The translations under genes and the position numbers were made by a program. A DNA stretch of 64,000 nt, taken from assembly GCF_905404315.1 (NCBI RefSeq), contig NC_066311.1, positions 2,728,001-2,792,000 of the forward strand, in the 5' to 3' direction. This DNA is from Leptidea sinapis (lineage: Eukaryota > Arthropoda > Insecta > Lepidoptera > Pieridae). The notes under the pieces were generated by a model. The model was not told the DNA's origin. It worked only from the letters and a program-made list of their open reading frames with translations, and made no database searches. Shown here piece by piece: positions 21,985-34,440 of the stretch (positions within the stretch are counted from its first letter, which is position 1; the number at the start of each line of letters is the position of its first letter).

Positions 21985-22012
21985 CGTCATAAAATCTTGT
22001 GATTTTATGACG
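21985..22012. repeat. Perfect 12-bp stem hairpin
   Basis: CGTCATAAAATC, loop TTGT, then the exact reverse complement. It sits 20 bases from the tRNA-like head, and half of the stem recurs near 22,050. Mirror at 31,456-31,483. It may be the terminal inverted repeat of a tiny foldback element. Confidence 0.8.
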
Positions 22013-22259
22013 ATTTAAGCATACAAATGCTTTGTTCAACTCTCAGTTTTTATGACGAAGTAATTTTTTTGCCTCCACCACTCGTTCGTTGATCTCATTA
22101 GTCAGTGAGGATTCAGCTCATCCATGTACAATAATTGATTCTTCAAATATATCACTTAATCCCATGGAAGAAAATACAATATCGAATAAAATTTAAAAAA
22201 ATGTAGATATGACAAAATTGTAAATTACATCATTTCTACATTCCTCAAACATAAGTCAA

Positions 22260-23450
22260 CCCTGACGAACTAAGATGAGCTTATACAGTATGTCCTTAAA
22301 AATATAGAAAATGGTGGACAAGTTGATGTGGCTTACACTGATTTTGAAATGCCTTCGATAACGCCATCATCGCCACATCATTTCACTAGCCAAACCGGAA
22401 AGTCTAGGTACATATGGGGTTCTGATAAGATGGTTTAAATCATACTTGTCTTATCGATCTCAGGCTAACGATAGTAGGTGGGTACAGATCGGATTTTGTG
22501 AAAATTCCATCAGGTGTTCCACACGGATCTCACTTGGGACCATAGCTTTACAACGCATATATTTATGATATATACAGATATTTTAATGCATGCAACCATC
22601 TTTTAAACGCAGATGATAAAAAAATATTTTACAAAATACACAATCAAAATGACTGCAATAAATTACAATTACCTACTCTTAATAATCTATCTGAGTATTA
22701 TAAAAACAATTTTATTTCAGTTAATGCACCTAAATGTCAAAAGATATCGTTAAGTCCTAAGGGAAATAAGATACAATTTGCATACACGCTAAATGGAATT
22801 ACTATTAAAAAATTAGGTGTTGTTAGTTTTGACATCAAACTATGTCTGAGCATGTTGATTACGTTGCGAACAAAGCGTTCAAGAACTTAGGTTTTATGAT
22901 ACGTACCTGTAAACCTTTTAATGACCTTGCATGACGTATTAAATCTGTTTACTATGCATACGTGCGTAGTGTCTTAGAGTACGCTAGTTGTCGGTCGCCC
23001 CATTATATAACTTATATAGAAAAACTAGAAAAGAATCAAGCTAAATTTATAAGGCACCTTAACTTTCGTCATACAATTTTTTCCAACTATAAAGATGCAT
23101 GCATCATAATATAATTTCACTAGCAGACAGAGGAACGTTATTAGATACAATGTTCTTATTTAATATAATAAATAATCTTCTGGACTCCCCAACATTACTT
23201 GCTAGTATTAATTACAATGACACATAGTACTAAAACGAACGAGAAATACGCCTCTTTTTTCATTATCAATTTAAACTACGAACTTTGGTAAAAATTCTCC
23301 CATTAATAGAATTTGTAAGAATTACAATGAAGTTTTTTCGAATGTCGACATGCATAATCGCAGTAAAAATATGTTCAAAAAAGAAATTATAAAAATATTA
23401 ATGAATACAGTAGATACGAAAAATGTTACTGGAGCAATATCAAACCAATA
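22260..23450 (+). mobile_element. Jockey-like LINE RT relic J1 (left)
   Basis: Plus-strand traces of RT: LKNIENGGQVDVAYTDF, a degraded SGVPHGSHLGP block, NADD in place of YADD, NAPKCQKI, LGV, and a CVVS/ASC-W-like C-terminal part. There are many stops and frameshifts. The same family recurs at 30,018-31,208 (mirror) and, more diverged, at 50,331-51,470. Confidence 0.7.
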
Positions 23451-23689
23451 AAAAATTTAACACACGCACACATACACATCCAAACATAATATAAACACTA
23501 TTACCGATTATAACATAATATAATAATAGATGTAATATATATTACATTCGTATTCATACGCATAATATTGTTTAAAACTATACATAAAATTATCATGTAA
23601 TAGTAAATTTAGTTGAAATTCATAAGTTGATTTTTTATTTATGCAGAGAGACCTGAAATTGGCTGTTATATGAACACTAATTTTAAACA

Positions 23690-24310
23690 CTCTTTTGTTA
23701 TATTTATACTGTTGGTCTTTTCATCGCTATTATTTATATATTATATTGCTATCAAGGGTTATGCCCAGACACTTCACATCTGTTTTCCATTTAAATGATT
23801 TACTATCTACTGTAATAAGCTTTAACTTGGTTTTTATTTTGTGTGTAAAGTGGATTATGCACGTTTTAGAAACATTCAACTACAGGTCTACCGATTTACA
23901 CCATCTGATTACAATGTACAGAGCGTTTCAACTGTCAACTTTCCCTCTGACCACTAAGACGACATCGTCAGCATAGCCTATGCAAGTAAGGGTTTGTGCA
24001 GTGAGCGAATTCGGCAGCCCATGAACGACAACTATCCAGAACAGCGGGGATGTGAATCCGCTTTGTGGAGCTTCTGGCCTCTGGTGGTTTTCCTGGTTGT
24101 TTCTTGGCCGACCACCCACCTATTTTTGACCAACAAGTTAAATTGCTGCCGCATTTTGTAGATACAAGCAGTATCCAAATGTTTTGAGTTTTCTTTAGTG
24201 CCAATTCCGCCAATACTTGTCCCCAAACAACTCGACACGCGCTTCGCCTCTACACGAGGCATCCTCAGGACATGCTGACTCGCCAATATCTCCCACGAGA
24301 CTCGGTCACA
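23690..24310 (-). pseudogene. LINE RT fragment with YADD box (left)
   Basis: Read on the minus strand: TSPLFWIVVVHGLP, CIGYADDVVLVVRGKV, then RWCKSVDL, LNVSKTCIIHF and VKCLGITLDS. This is the catalytic core and the following palm and thumb of a LINE RT in which PQGG-SPLLW precedes YADD. It has stop codons and frame changes. Mirrors 29,158-29,778; a diverged copy lies at 51,780-52,170. Confidence 0.7.
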
Positions 24311-24429
24311 TTTGGATAATTATGGATTTCCGCAAAGTAACGCCTGCTTCAATAAAGATACTAGCTCTTTTTATAGTACCATGAGTTCTTCGGATGAGTA
24401 TTCACTAACGGACGAAATGGGTGCATTTT

Positions 24430-25190
24430 GCTTGCATCAGTTTAATGGTATACATAACAAATAGAACAGACTAGTTTTTTCGAACCTATTAATTTATGTA
24501 TCTAAGTGCACGGATCTTCTTACACCTATTCATTTCTAACTGGCAAAATCATTTGAAACCACCAACCATTAGATCACGCACCGCAGATCCGCTATATTTA
24601 TGATTAGGTTAATTTTCAAAATATTAACAATAGAATGATACCTCTGGTATTGACCGGGAATGTGCGATTTTATCTCGCACTATTGACCAGCGTTTCAGCT
24701 TCTTAAATGAAACGGTATTTGTCCTGGTTGTTTCTTGGCTGACCTCCTACCTGTTTTTGACCGACAAGTTAAATTGCTGCCGCATTTAACAGATACTAGC
24801 AGTTTTTATAGTACAAGCATGAGTTCTTAAAATCAGTATTCGCTAACGGGCGAAATAAGTGCGTTTTTCATCGCATCAGTTTAATGGCATACATAAAAAA
24901 TAGAACAGACTATTAGATCTAGTTTTTTCGAACCAATTAATTAATGTATCTGAGTGCACCGATCCTCTTACACCTATTCATTTCTACCTGCTTTGTTGAT
25001 AGATGCAAAATCATTTGAAACCACCAACCATAAGATCACGCACCGCAGATCCGCTAAATTTATGATAACGGTAAATTTTCAAAATATAAACAATAGAATG
25101 ATACCTTTGGTATTGTCCGGTAATGCCCATTTTAATCTCGCCCTATTGACGAGCGTTTTAGTTTCTTAAATGAAACGGTATTTGCTCTTC
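24430..25190 (+). repeat. Imperfect direct duplication, about 390 bp apart
   Basis: 24,430-24,720 and 24,820-25,190 share long stretches (for example gcatcagtttaatgg, a gtgcacggat/ccgatc..cttacacctattcat region and a tgaaacggtatttg phrase). They appear to be LINE linker sequence duplicated in tandem. The mirror copy is at 28,278-29,038. Confidence 0.7.
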
Positions 25191-25289
25191 CGTCATTCTT
25201 CTACATCAGCTCCATACACGTCTTATAGGTATATACATACATAAGACGTGTGCGGAGCTATTCGCATCCAGTATGGTATAACTCAGCTC

Positions 25290-26176
25290 TGAAAAAAGTG
25301 ATTAAGGAGAAAAGTGAATACTATAAAAAAATTAGCAACTACGGTAACAATTCGGACTGTCTTACATAATATAAGTCATTATTTCTGAGAATATGCCCTT
25401 CCACTATTGCTCTATCTATCGCTATGCTTTGAAGTAAATCACTTTCTACTGGCTCTGTCCCTTGGTTATGTAAATTGGCATTTATTACACCAGTATATTA
25501 GAAAGGACCTCGATATGGAATTACAAATAATAGACCATTTTCAAAAATTTGCATCAATGCTTAGATCCTTGAGAAGGTCAGCCGCAATGGTATACTACCT
25601 TGAAAAACACCTTTAGTCCCTTCCAACATGAATTTCTGAAAGTTAGTTCAATATTGCTAATCTTTTACGTCTCAATAATTTTATTACTTACGCTATGGAT
25701 TGTACGCAAGTCGATTTAATCTATGCCGACTATAGTAAGGCGTTCGAGAAAATCTACCGCAGCACATTATGCAAGCTAATTCAGCCAAGAATACGGAGCG
25801 ACTTGCGACGATGGTTCTCATCAAACATAGTTCTGTTGTACTAAATAACTATATTCCAAGTTGGGTTTCAGTAGCTAGTGGTGTTCCCCAGGCATCACTA
25901 CTTGGTCCACTTCTTTTTATTATCTATGTAGATGATACAGATTGCTGTTTTAAGTCTGCCAATTTACTTTCCTTCGCTGATGATATGAAAATATTCTCTT
26001 CAATAACATCTATCCTTGACATTAATGCCCTTCAGGAGAATCTCAACCGTCTAGAGTATTGTATTATTAATAAACTAGAACTTATTAAATCAAAAAATTC
26101 AGTAGTCAAATATGTCCCTAAAATGAATAACCTACAAACAGATTACACATTACAAGGTCAATTGAAAAACTTGTAA
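25290..26176 (+). mobile_element. Jockey-like LINE RT relic J2 (left, next to centre)
   Basis: Begins with an IKEKSEYYKKISNY linker, then traces of LSTGSVPWLCKLAFITPVY and NNRPFSKI (NYRPIS block), a LIYADYSKAFEKI block, ASGVPQASLLGPLLF and LSFADDMKIFSS. The longest intact frame (25,769-26,176) is identical in protein to its mirror at 27,292-27,699. The homology between arms ends at this element's 3' part, making it the palindrome's inner boundary. Confidence 0.8.
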
Positions 26177-27291
26177 ATTATCGTTATTCCCATCATATTA
26201 ATTTCAAAAAACGAAATTCAAATCAGTCCATAAATGACGGAGATAGGCGATTTGAGAACATCCTGACTTAATTGAGCTCGACAAAGAACTTGGTTTTAAT
26301 AAACTTTGTTTGTAGCGTTAGCAATTGCAATTTTAGGGCTTATAAATTAGTCGGTGCTTCAATGGGTGTTTGGAAAATTGTGCTGGCAGATTTATTTTAT
26401 CTATGTATTAAAATATGTTTATATTATCAATAATTAATTACTTATAATAAATCATTATTTTCAGCGTTTAATCTATTTTAATTATTCTTACTTTTCACAT
26501 TTCAGATGTGACTGTCGCAACGTTTGCTCACAAGGGCGTTTGTAAATCCGATGTACAACCTAATGTGGATGATTTTACTACTCAGGCCCCATAAGGAGCA
26601 AGGAGCATACATACATCATGTAGCAAATAAAAGAAAGTAATTAAATTAAAAAAAAATTAAAGCAATAAATCATTTTAATTGTTTATTTCATTAAAAAGAG
26701 CTGAACTTAAGTCACAGGATTCTCATTAATAATGCCACTTATTATTTTTGTGACATATCAATTATTTTTCAAAGTATATTCCTGCACTATTTACACTCTT
26801 TAGAACCCATTGTATAAAGTAGTTGAATTTATGATTTTGAGGTACCTCTTGAATAACTTGGAAGGAATTCACTGTGTGACACTTTCTAGAGCCGTGTTCG
26901 TCCTGCCAGTTACGCAACAGTGAAGCAGTCCACAGAAAGTATTCGCACTGAGTTTGAACATCGCACTTATTGAAAACTCGAGCATTTCGTAGGGGACAGT
27001 GGCGAGATTGTCGAGGTGGCGAAGCAGAACGAACTTTTCAAATATTATGATGAAAAGCAAGAATTACGTCGTGATAAATTAAGCACGTCGTCGTCGTCTA
27101 ATTTCTAATAATTAGTTCCGTAGAACTAATTATTAGAAATTAGAAACGTCTCGTGATTACCCTAGAACGTAGTGTATATGGCTCAGAAGTTATAACGGTC
27201 TAAAATTGTTCAAAAGTCTTTTATCGCCCATTTAAGGAAAACCAATAGCTAATATCATTTCTATAGATACTTAAATAGTAATATACATCAA
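26177..27291. other. Palindrome spacer, containing Kazal relic D and its flank
   Basis: The only part of the 6-50 kb region without a mirror. 26,177-26,390 has no recognisable content. 26,390-26,505 resembles the Kazal intron end, 26,506-26,594 is a frameshifted Kazal exon 2, and 26,595-27,291 is the Kazal 3' flank running into relic J2 of the right arm. On the minus strand J2 plus this flank is colinear with 53,120-54,173. Confidence 0.85.
26506..26594 (+). pseudogene. Kazal exon 2 with 5-bp deletion, copy D
   Basis: The acceptor TTTCAG is retained, but five bases (GGTG plus one) are missing after CDCR relative to copies B, C and C'. The exon is 89 instead of 94 bases and the frame reaches a premature stop. 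No exon 1 is seen between 26,177 and 26,505. It is a dead orphan exon at the palindrome centre. Confidence 0.8.
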
Positions 27292-28180
27292 TTACAAGTT
27301 TTTCAATTGACCTTGTAATGTGTAATCTGTTTGTAGGTTATTCATTTTAGGGACATATTTGACTACTGAATTTTTTGATTTAATAAGTTCTAGTTTATTA
27401 ATAATACAATACTCTAGACGGTTGAGATTCTCCTGAAGGGCATTAATGTCAAGGATAGATGTTATTGAAGAGAATATTTTCATATCATCAGCGAAGGAAA
27501 GTAAATTGGCAGACTTAAAACAGCAATCTGTATCATCTACATAGATAATAAAAAGAAGTGGACCAAGTAGTGATGCCTGGGGAACACCACTAGCTACTGA
27601 AACCCAACTTGGAATATAGTTATTTAGTACAACAGAACTATGTTTGATGAGAACCATCGTCGCAAGTCGCTCCGTATTCTTGGCTGAATTAGCTTGCATA
27701 ATGTGCTGCGGTAGATTTTCTCGAACGCCTTACTATAGTCGGCATAGATTAAATCGACTTGCGTACAATCCATAGCGTAAGTAATAAAATTATTGAGACG
27801 TAAAAGATTAGCAATATTGAACTAACTTTCAGAAATTCATGTTGGAAGGGACTAAAGGTGTTTTTCAAGGTAGTATACCATTGCGGCTGACCTTCTCAAG
27901 GATCTAAGCATTGATGCAAATTTTTGAAAATGGTCTATTATTTGTAATTTCATATCGAGGTCCTTTCTAATATACTGGTGTAATAAATGCCAATTTACAT
28001 AACCAAGGGACACAGCCAGTAGAAAGTGATTTACTTAAAAGCATAGCGATAGATAGAGCAATAGTGGAAGGGCATATTCTCAGAAATAATGACTTATATT
28101 ATGTAAGACAGTCCAAATTGTTACCGTAGTTGCTAATTTTTTTATAGTATTCACTTTTCTCCTTCATCACTTTTTTCAGA
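27292..28180 (-). mobile_element. Jockey-like LINE RT relic J2 (right)
   Basis: Mirror of 25,290-26,176, with the same 135-codon open frame at 27,699-27,292 (FADD box). Unlike the left copy, its 3' side continues without a break into a Kazal 3' flank. Confidence 0.8.
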
Positions 28181-29157
28181 GCTGAGTTATACCATGCTGG
28201 ATGCGAATAGCTCCGCACACGTCTTACGTATGTATATACCTATAATACGTGTATGGAGCTGATGTAGAAGAATGACGGAAGAGCAAATACCGTTTCATTT
28301 AAGAAACTAAAACGCTCGTCAATAGGGCGAGATTAAAATGGGCATTCCCGGTCAATACCAAAGGTATCATTCTATTGTTTATATTTTGAAAATTTACCGT
28401 TATCATAAATATAGCGGATCTGCAGTGCGTGATCTTATGGTTGGTGGTTTCAAATGATTTTGCATCTATCAACAAAGCAGGTAGAAATGAATAGGTGTAA
28501 GAGGATCGGTGCACTCAGATACATTAATTAATTGGTTCGAAAAAACTAGATCTAATAGTCTGTTCTATTTTTTATGTATGCCATTAAACTGATGCGATGA
28601 AAAACGCACTTATTTCGCCCGTTAGCGAATACTGATTTTAAGAACTCATGCTTGTACTATAAAAACTGCTAGTATCTGTTAAATGCGGCAGCAATTTAAC
28701 TTGTCGGTCAAAAACAGGTAGGAGGTCAGCCAAGAAACAACCAGGACAAATACCGTTTCATTTAAGAAGCTGAAACGCTGGTCAATAGTGCGAGATAAAA
28801 TCGCACATTCCCGGTCAATACCAGAGGTATCATTCTATTGTTAATATTTTGAAAATTAACCTAATCATAAATATAGCGGATCTGCGGTGCGTGATCTAAT
28901 GGTTGGTGGTTTCAAATGATTTTGCCAGTTAGAAATGAATAGGTGTAAGAAGATCCGTGCACTTAGATACATAAATTAATAGGTTCGAAAAAACTAGTCT
29001 GTTCTATTTGTTATGTATACCATTAAACTGATGCAAGCAAAATGCACCCATTTCGTCCGTTAGTGAATACTCATCCGAAGAACTCATGGTACTATAAAAA
29101 GAGCTAGTATCTTTATTGAAGCAGGCGTTACTTTGCGGAAATCCATAATTATCCAAA

Positions 29158-29778
29158 TGTGACCGAGTCTCGTGGGAGATATTGGCGAGTCAGCATGTCC
29201 TGAGGATGCCTCGTGTAGAGGCGAAGCGCGTGTCGAGTTGTATGGGGACAAGTAGTGGCGGAATTGGCACTAAAGAAAACTCAAAACATTTGGATACTGC
29301 TTGTATCTACAAAATGCGGCAGCAATTTAACTTGTTGGTCAAAAATAGGTGGGTGGTCGGCCAAGAAACAACCAGGAAAACCACCAGAGACCAGAAGCTC
29401 CACAAGGTGGATTCACATCCCCGCTGTTCTGGAGAGTTGTCGTTCATGGGCTGCCGAATTCCCTCACTGCACAAACCCTTACTTGCATAGGCTATGCTGA
29501 CGATGTCGTCTTAGTGGTCAGAGGGAAAGTTGACAGTTGAAACGCTCTGTACATTGTAATCAGATGGTGTAAATCGGTAGACCTGTAGTTGAATGTTTCT
29601 AAAACGTGCATAATCCACTTTACACACAGAATAAAAACCAAGTTAAAACTTATTACAGTAGATAGTAAATTATTTAAATGGAAAACAGATGTGAAGTGTC
29701 TGGGCATAACCCTTGATAGCAATATAATATATAAATAATAGCGATGAAAAGACCAACAGTATAAATATAACAAAAGAG
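29158..29778 (+). pseudogene. LINE RT fragment with YADD box (right)
   Basis: Mirror of 23,690-24,310. It shows TSPLFWRVVVHGLP and CIGYADDVVLVVRGKV, then RWCKSVDL. A few substitutions separate it from the left copy (for example R for I before VVVHG). Confidence 0.7.
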
Positions 29779-30017
29779 TGTTTAAAATTAGTGTTCATAT
29801 AACAGCCAATTTCAGGTCTCTCTGCATAAATAAAAAATCAACTTATGAATTTCAACTAAATTTACTATTACATGATAATTTTATGTATAGTTTTAAACAA
29901 TATTATGCGTATGAATACGAATGTAATATATATTACATCTATTATTATATTATGTTATAATCGGTAATAGTGTTTATATTATGTTTGGATGTGTATGTGT
30001 GCGTGTGTTTAATTTTT

Positions 30018-31208
30018 TATTGGTTTGATATTGCTCCAGTAACATTTTTCGTATCTACTGTATTCATTAATATTTTTATAATTTCTTTTTTGAACATATT
30101 TTTACTGCGATTATGCATGTCGACATTCGAAAAAACTTCATTGTAATTCTTACAAATTCTATTAATGGGAGAATTTTTACCAAAGTTCGTAGTTTAAATT
30201 GATAATGAAAAAAGAGGCGTATTTCTCGTTCGTTTTAGTACTATGTGTCATTGTAATTAATACTAGCAAGTAATGTTGGGGAGTCCAGAAGATTATTTAT
30301 TATATTAAATAAGAACATTGTATCTAATAACGTTCCTCTGTCTGCTAGTGAAATTATATTATGATGCATGCATCTTTATAGTTGGAAAAAATTGTATGAC
30401 GAAAGTTAAGGTGCCTTATAAATTTAGCTTGATTCTTTTCTAGTTTTTCTATATAAGTTATATAATGGGGCGACCGACAACTAGCGTACTCTAAGACACT
30501 ACGCACGTATGCATAGTAAACAGATTTAATACGTCATGCAAGGTCATTAAAAGGTTTACAGGTACGTATCATAAAACCTAAGTTCTTGAACGCTTTGTTC
30601 GCAACGTAATCAACATGCTCAGACATAGTTTGATGTCAAAACTAACAACACCTAATTTTTTAATAGTAATTCCATTTAGCGTGTATGCAAATTGTATCTT
30701 ATTTCCCTTAGGACTTAACGATATCTTTTGACATTTAGGTGCATTAACTGAAATAAAATTGTTTTTATAATACTCAGATAGATTATTAAGAGTAGGTAAT
30801 TGTAATTTATTGCAGTCATTTTGATTGTGTATTTTGTAAAATATTTTTTTATCATCTGCGTTTAAAAGATGGTTGCATGCATTAAAATATCTGTATATAT
30901 CATAAATATATGCGTTGTAAAGCTATGGTCCCAAGTGAGATCCGTGTGGAACACCTGATGGAATTTTCACAAAATCCGATCTGTACCCACCTACTATCGT
31001 TAGCCTGAGATCGATAAGACAAGTATGATTTAAACCATCTTATCAGAACCCCATATGTACCTAGACTTTCCGGTTTGGCTAGTGAAATGATGTGGCGATG
31101 ATGGCGTTATCGAAGGCATTTCAAAATCAGTGTAAGCCACATCAACTTGTCCACCATTTTCTATATTTTTAAGGACATACTGTATAAGCTCATCTTAGTT
31201 CGTCAGGG
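30018..31208 (-). mobile_element. Jockey-like LINE RT relic J1 (right)
   Basis: Mirror of 22,260-23,450, with the same stops and the same NADD box, so decay predates the arm duplication or has been homogenised. Confidence 0.7.
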
Positions 31209-31455
31209 TTGACTTATGTTTGAGGAATGTAGAAATGATGTAATTTACAATTTTGTCATATCTACATTTTTTTAAATTTTATTCGATATTGTATTTTCTT
31301 CCATGGGATTAAGTGATATATTTGAAGAATCAATTATTGTACATGGATGAGCTGAATCCTCACTGACTAATGAGATCAACGAACGAGTGGTGGAGGCAAA
31401 AAAATTACTTCGTCATAAAAACTGAGAGTTGAACAAAGCATTTGTATGCTTAAAT

Positions 31456-31483
31456 CGTCATAAAATCACAAGATTTTATGACG
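31456..31483. repeat. Perfect 12-bp stem hairpin (mirror)
   Basis: Mirror of 21,985-22,012; the stem is unchanged. Confidence 0.8.
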
Positions 31484-31503
31484 AACCTAATAATTAATAC
31501 GTC

Positions 31504-31571
31504 ACTCGAACGGTTAGCTCAGTTCGTTAGAGCACCGGCACGGAACCCACGAGGTTCGAGTACCGCAGCGT
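31504..31571 (+). repeat. tRNA-derived SINE head / degenerate tRNA (right)
   Basis: Plus-strand mirror of 21,897-21,964, with A-box TTAGCTCAGTTCGTTAGAG and B-box GGTTCGAGTACC. It is too short for a complete cloverleaf. Confidence 0.55.
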
Positions 31572-32422
31572 TCATAAAATTTTGTTTTATAAATTTTATA
31601 TTATATTTATTATTTATCCTATCACTTTAAAAAACATAACAAAGAGTGTTATCTAGCTTTAGCTTGAGTAAAATATCATATATAAGACATATTCGACCGC
31701 TAAAGCATAATAATGTTAAATATTGTATTATATAATATTGTGTATAAAGTATAATAATTGTGGTAGCAGAATAGTATAAATAAATTTTGTTGTGTTTGAG
31801 TTCCTTGTTACTTGGTGATTATTATAGTTAATATGTATTGTGAATAAACGAATAAAAAATAGTGTGGATATATTACATGATAATATGACTGAGTAATTGC
31901 ATTGGTGTGTAATGCAGGTATACAATAGTTAACCATAATATCGCAAATAATAATATAATATCGTAAATATACAGATCGGTAATGAAAGTGACGGACATCA
32001 AATCACTTTATTTTTGAGCGATCTTTTGATCTCTTTGTTTATAGATATTTTCGGTGATTTGTAAAACTACAGGCCTATTAAGACTGGCTAATATTAAGCA
32101 AATACCGTATATACATCAGAATGCAAGGGAAATCGAGATGGGGCATGAAGACTCACTTTTACTAAGATTATGTCATGTGTATGTAATTGTTAATTATTTT
32201 ATAAAGATACATCGCATCTAAACATGTGCACCTATTACTAAGCGACATAATAGTGTATATAAATAATATCTTTCTATATATTATGTTTGAAAAATTTTGC
32301 GAACAGATTTATTTTGTCTATGTATTTAAATGTGTTAATACTATCAGTAATTAATGACTTATAATTCATCATTATTTTTAGCGTTCAATCTGTTTTAATT
32401 ATTCTTACTTTTTACATTTCAG

Positions 32423-32516
32423 ATGTGACTGTCGCGGTGTAACGTTTGGTCACAAGGGCGTTTGCAAATCCGATGTACAACCTAATGTGGAAGATTCTAC
32501 TACTGAGGCCCCTTAA
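32423..32516 (+). pseudogene. Kazal exon 2 only, copy C' (right)
   Basis: Mirror of copy C. It has a TTTCAG acceptor, a CDCRGVTFGHKGVC core and a tail ending STTEAP. No exon 1 is visible upstream (31,600-32,422). As the nearest exon-2 source downstream of spacer copy D in the same orientation, it could in principle be spliced to a distant exon 1; I see no evidence for that. Confidence 0.75.
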
Positions 32517-33240
32517 GGAGCAAGGAACATACATCATGAAGCAAATATAAGATAGTAATAAAGTTTAAGACAAATTAAAGCAATAAATCATTTTAATTGG
32601 TTGTTTCACTAAAAAGAGCTGAACTTATTTTAATTAATATTACCACATATTATGTTTGTAACATATCAATTGTTTTTCAAAGTATATTCCTACACCATTT
32701 ACACTCATTTGAACCCATTCTATAAAGTAGTTGTTTCAGTCATCCCAAGGGACGTCTTGAATAACCTCTTACATTGTATTCACTGTGCGACACCTTCTAG
32801 AGCCGTGGTCGTCCAGCTAGTTTTACCAGGAACGTGGGGAGCGCTCGAAGTGAAGCAAAGTCCTCAGGAACTATTCGCACTGGGTATATGGAACCCGCAT
32901 ACGCATATGACCATCGCACTTATTGAAATCTCAAGCATTTCGTAAGAACCTACTTGGTGCACAGTGGCGTGATTGTAGTGGTGGCAAAGCAGATCAAAGT
33001 TTACAAATATTATGATGAAAAGCAAGAATTACGTCGTGATAAATTTAACACGTTACTGAACTAATTATTTGAAATTTAGCTTGTTCGGGAGGCCAGAATT
33101 CGTTGAACCTGCGCACGAAACATTTCGAGAGTACCCTAGAACAACTACGAGTAACAGCTTAGTATGTAAGCTCTAAGTATGCTCAGTATGTATGGCTCAG
33201 AAGTTATACCGGTTTAAAATAGTTCAAAAGGCTTTTATTG
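32517..33240 (+). repeat. Kazal-module 3' flank (copy C')
   Basis: Mirror of the copy C flank, with the tcactgtgcgacac and ggaacgtgggga phrases. The 97-codon frame inside is identical in protein to its mirror but has no recognisable domain. Confidence 0.7.
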
Positions 33241-33374
33241 CCCTTTTATTTATTTATTTATTATAATTTCTATAGATACTTAAATAATAACAGGCTATCA
33301 GTAATAAAAGTAATATAAAATATGGTAATGGTACGTTAATACAATTTTTCGGCTCAAAGTCATTCCAATACAGA

Positions 33375-33596
33375 TACTTTAAAAAGATCTGCTCAAGCAA
33401 TAACGGCCTATGTCTACTGTGCCGAACTCCGAAAAATGATAGCAAAAGAAGCAGCAGTGAAACAGCCCCGACTAATGAGTCGATCTACACCATTATTGCT
33501 CCATGATTACGCGAGACCTCATACAGCACGAGAAACCATTTTATCTCTACAGGAACTGCAATTAGAAACCATTCGTCACCCTCCATTTTTTATCTG
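33375..33596 (+). pseudogene. Mariner transposase fragment (right, near Kazal C')
   Basis: Mirror of 19,881-20,101: AYVYCAELRKMI, LLLHDYARPH and LQELQLETIRHPP, then an abrupt switch to the RLE-type LINE. Confidence 0.75.
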
Positions 33597-34440
33597 GTGC
33601 AAACAAGGCACGTGCTTTCACCAGCTGGGTAATGTCCCTATTAATATTATACACTTTCGGCATACTGAAGTGGACTCAGACCGAGCTTGACGCCCTAGAT
33701 AGTAGGGTCCGTATACTACTGACGACATACCGGATGCAACGTCAACGCTCACCTTTGATGAGATTATACATCCTACGGAAATGAGGAGACAGCGTGTTTC
33801 TATGTGCCAAAAACCTGCTTAATCGTGAGCTGTATAAATCTCAGCGTATATTTTCTAGGTAAAGGAGGGGTACTGCATCGACAAATTGTGGCAGTAGACA
33901 ATGGACTGACACCGCTCTCTTTATCCAAAGAGAATTGGTGAAAACCGGTGATACTCTGTTCTCAAGATTGCTTGAATGTATGGAGGGGAAAAAAGCTTCA
34001 TGGATGGTTTTACCAGGCTCCCTACGGGCCTGATGTAGACAGGATTTCGTCTGTTACCTGGCTACGATTTCGTGACCTCTTTGGGGAAACTGAATGATTC
34101 GCTTGTGCAATTGCTGATAAAGCTATCAAGACGAAAAACTACCGGAAATACATCATGAATGATGGCACAGTAGACATATGTAGGCCGTGCCATCATCTTG
34201 GTGAGTCTACCAGACATATTATTTCCGGTTGTTCTCGTCTTGCCAATGGAGAGTATTTGCACAGACAAAATCAAGTAGCCAGGATTATCCATCAGTAACT
34301 TGCTCTTCGACACAATCTTGTGCATTTTGAAGTCCCGTATTATAAGTATACTCTGGGGCCAGTTCTGGAAAACAAAAATCTTTACTGGGACCGATCTATC
34401 ATCACGGACAGAACTATCATTGCTAATAAGCCTGATATTA
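33597..34440 (+). mobile_element. C-terminal part of an RLE-type LINE (right)
   Basis: Mirror of 19,036-19,880. A FRHTEVDSDRA segment comes first, then a CCHC-like knuckle, then PYYKYTLGPVLEN and IANKPDI. Frames are broken before 34,320. From 34,320 the frame stays open across the junction into the RTE element. Confidence 0.6.

Larger units (their letters stand above)
5917..26176 (+). repeat. Left arm of a giant inverted repeat
   Basis: Sequence, features and reading frames mirror 27,292-49,979 on the opposite strand. The coordinate sum of mirror features is 53,468 next to the centre, 53,476-53,485 across the LINE block, 53,455 at Kazal B and about 55,876 at Kazal A. The jump comes from the block replacement at 10,041-11,188. 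Sampled identity is about 99%. The inner boundary is sharp (homology ends after a ttgtaa at 26,171-26,176). The outer edge fades near 5,917. Confidence 0.95.

Noticed and set aside
23695..23976. 93-codon frame (and its mirror at 29,492-29,773) as a membrane protein
   Set aside because: It is antisense to the LINE RT with the GYADDVVL box; its hydrophobicity comes from the AT-rich antisense.
31504..31571. Functional tRNA gene
   Set aside because: A- and B-box motifs are too close together for a complete cloverleaf.
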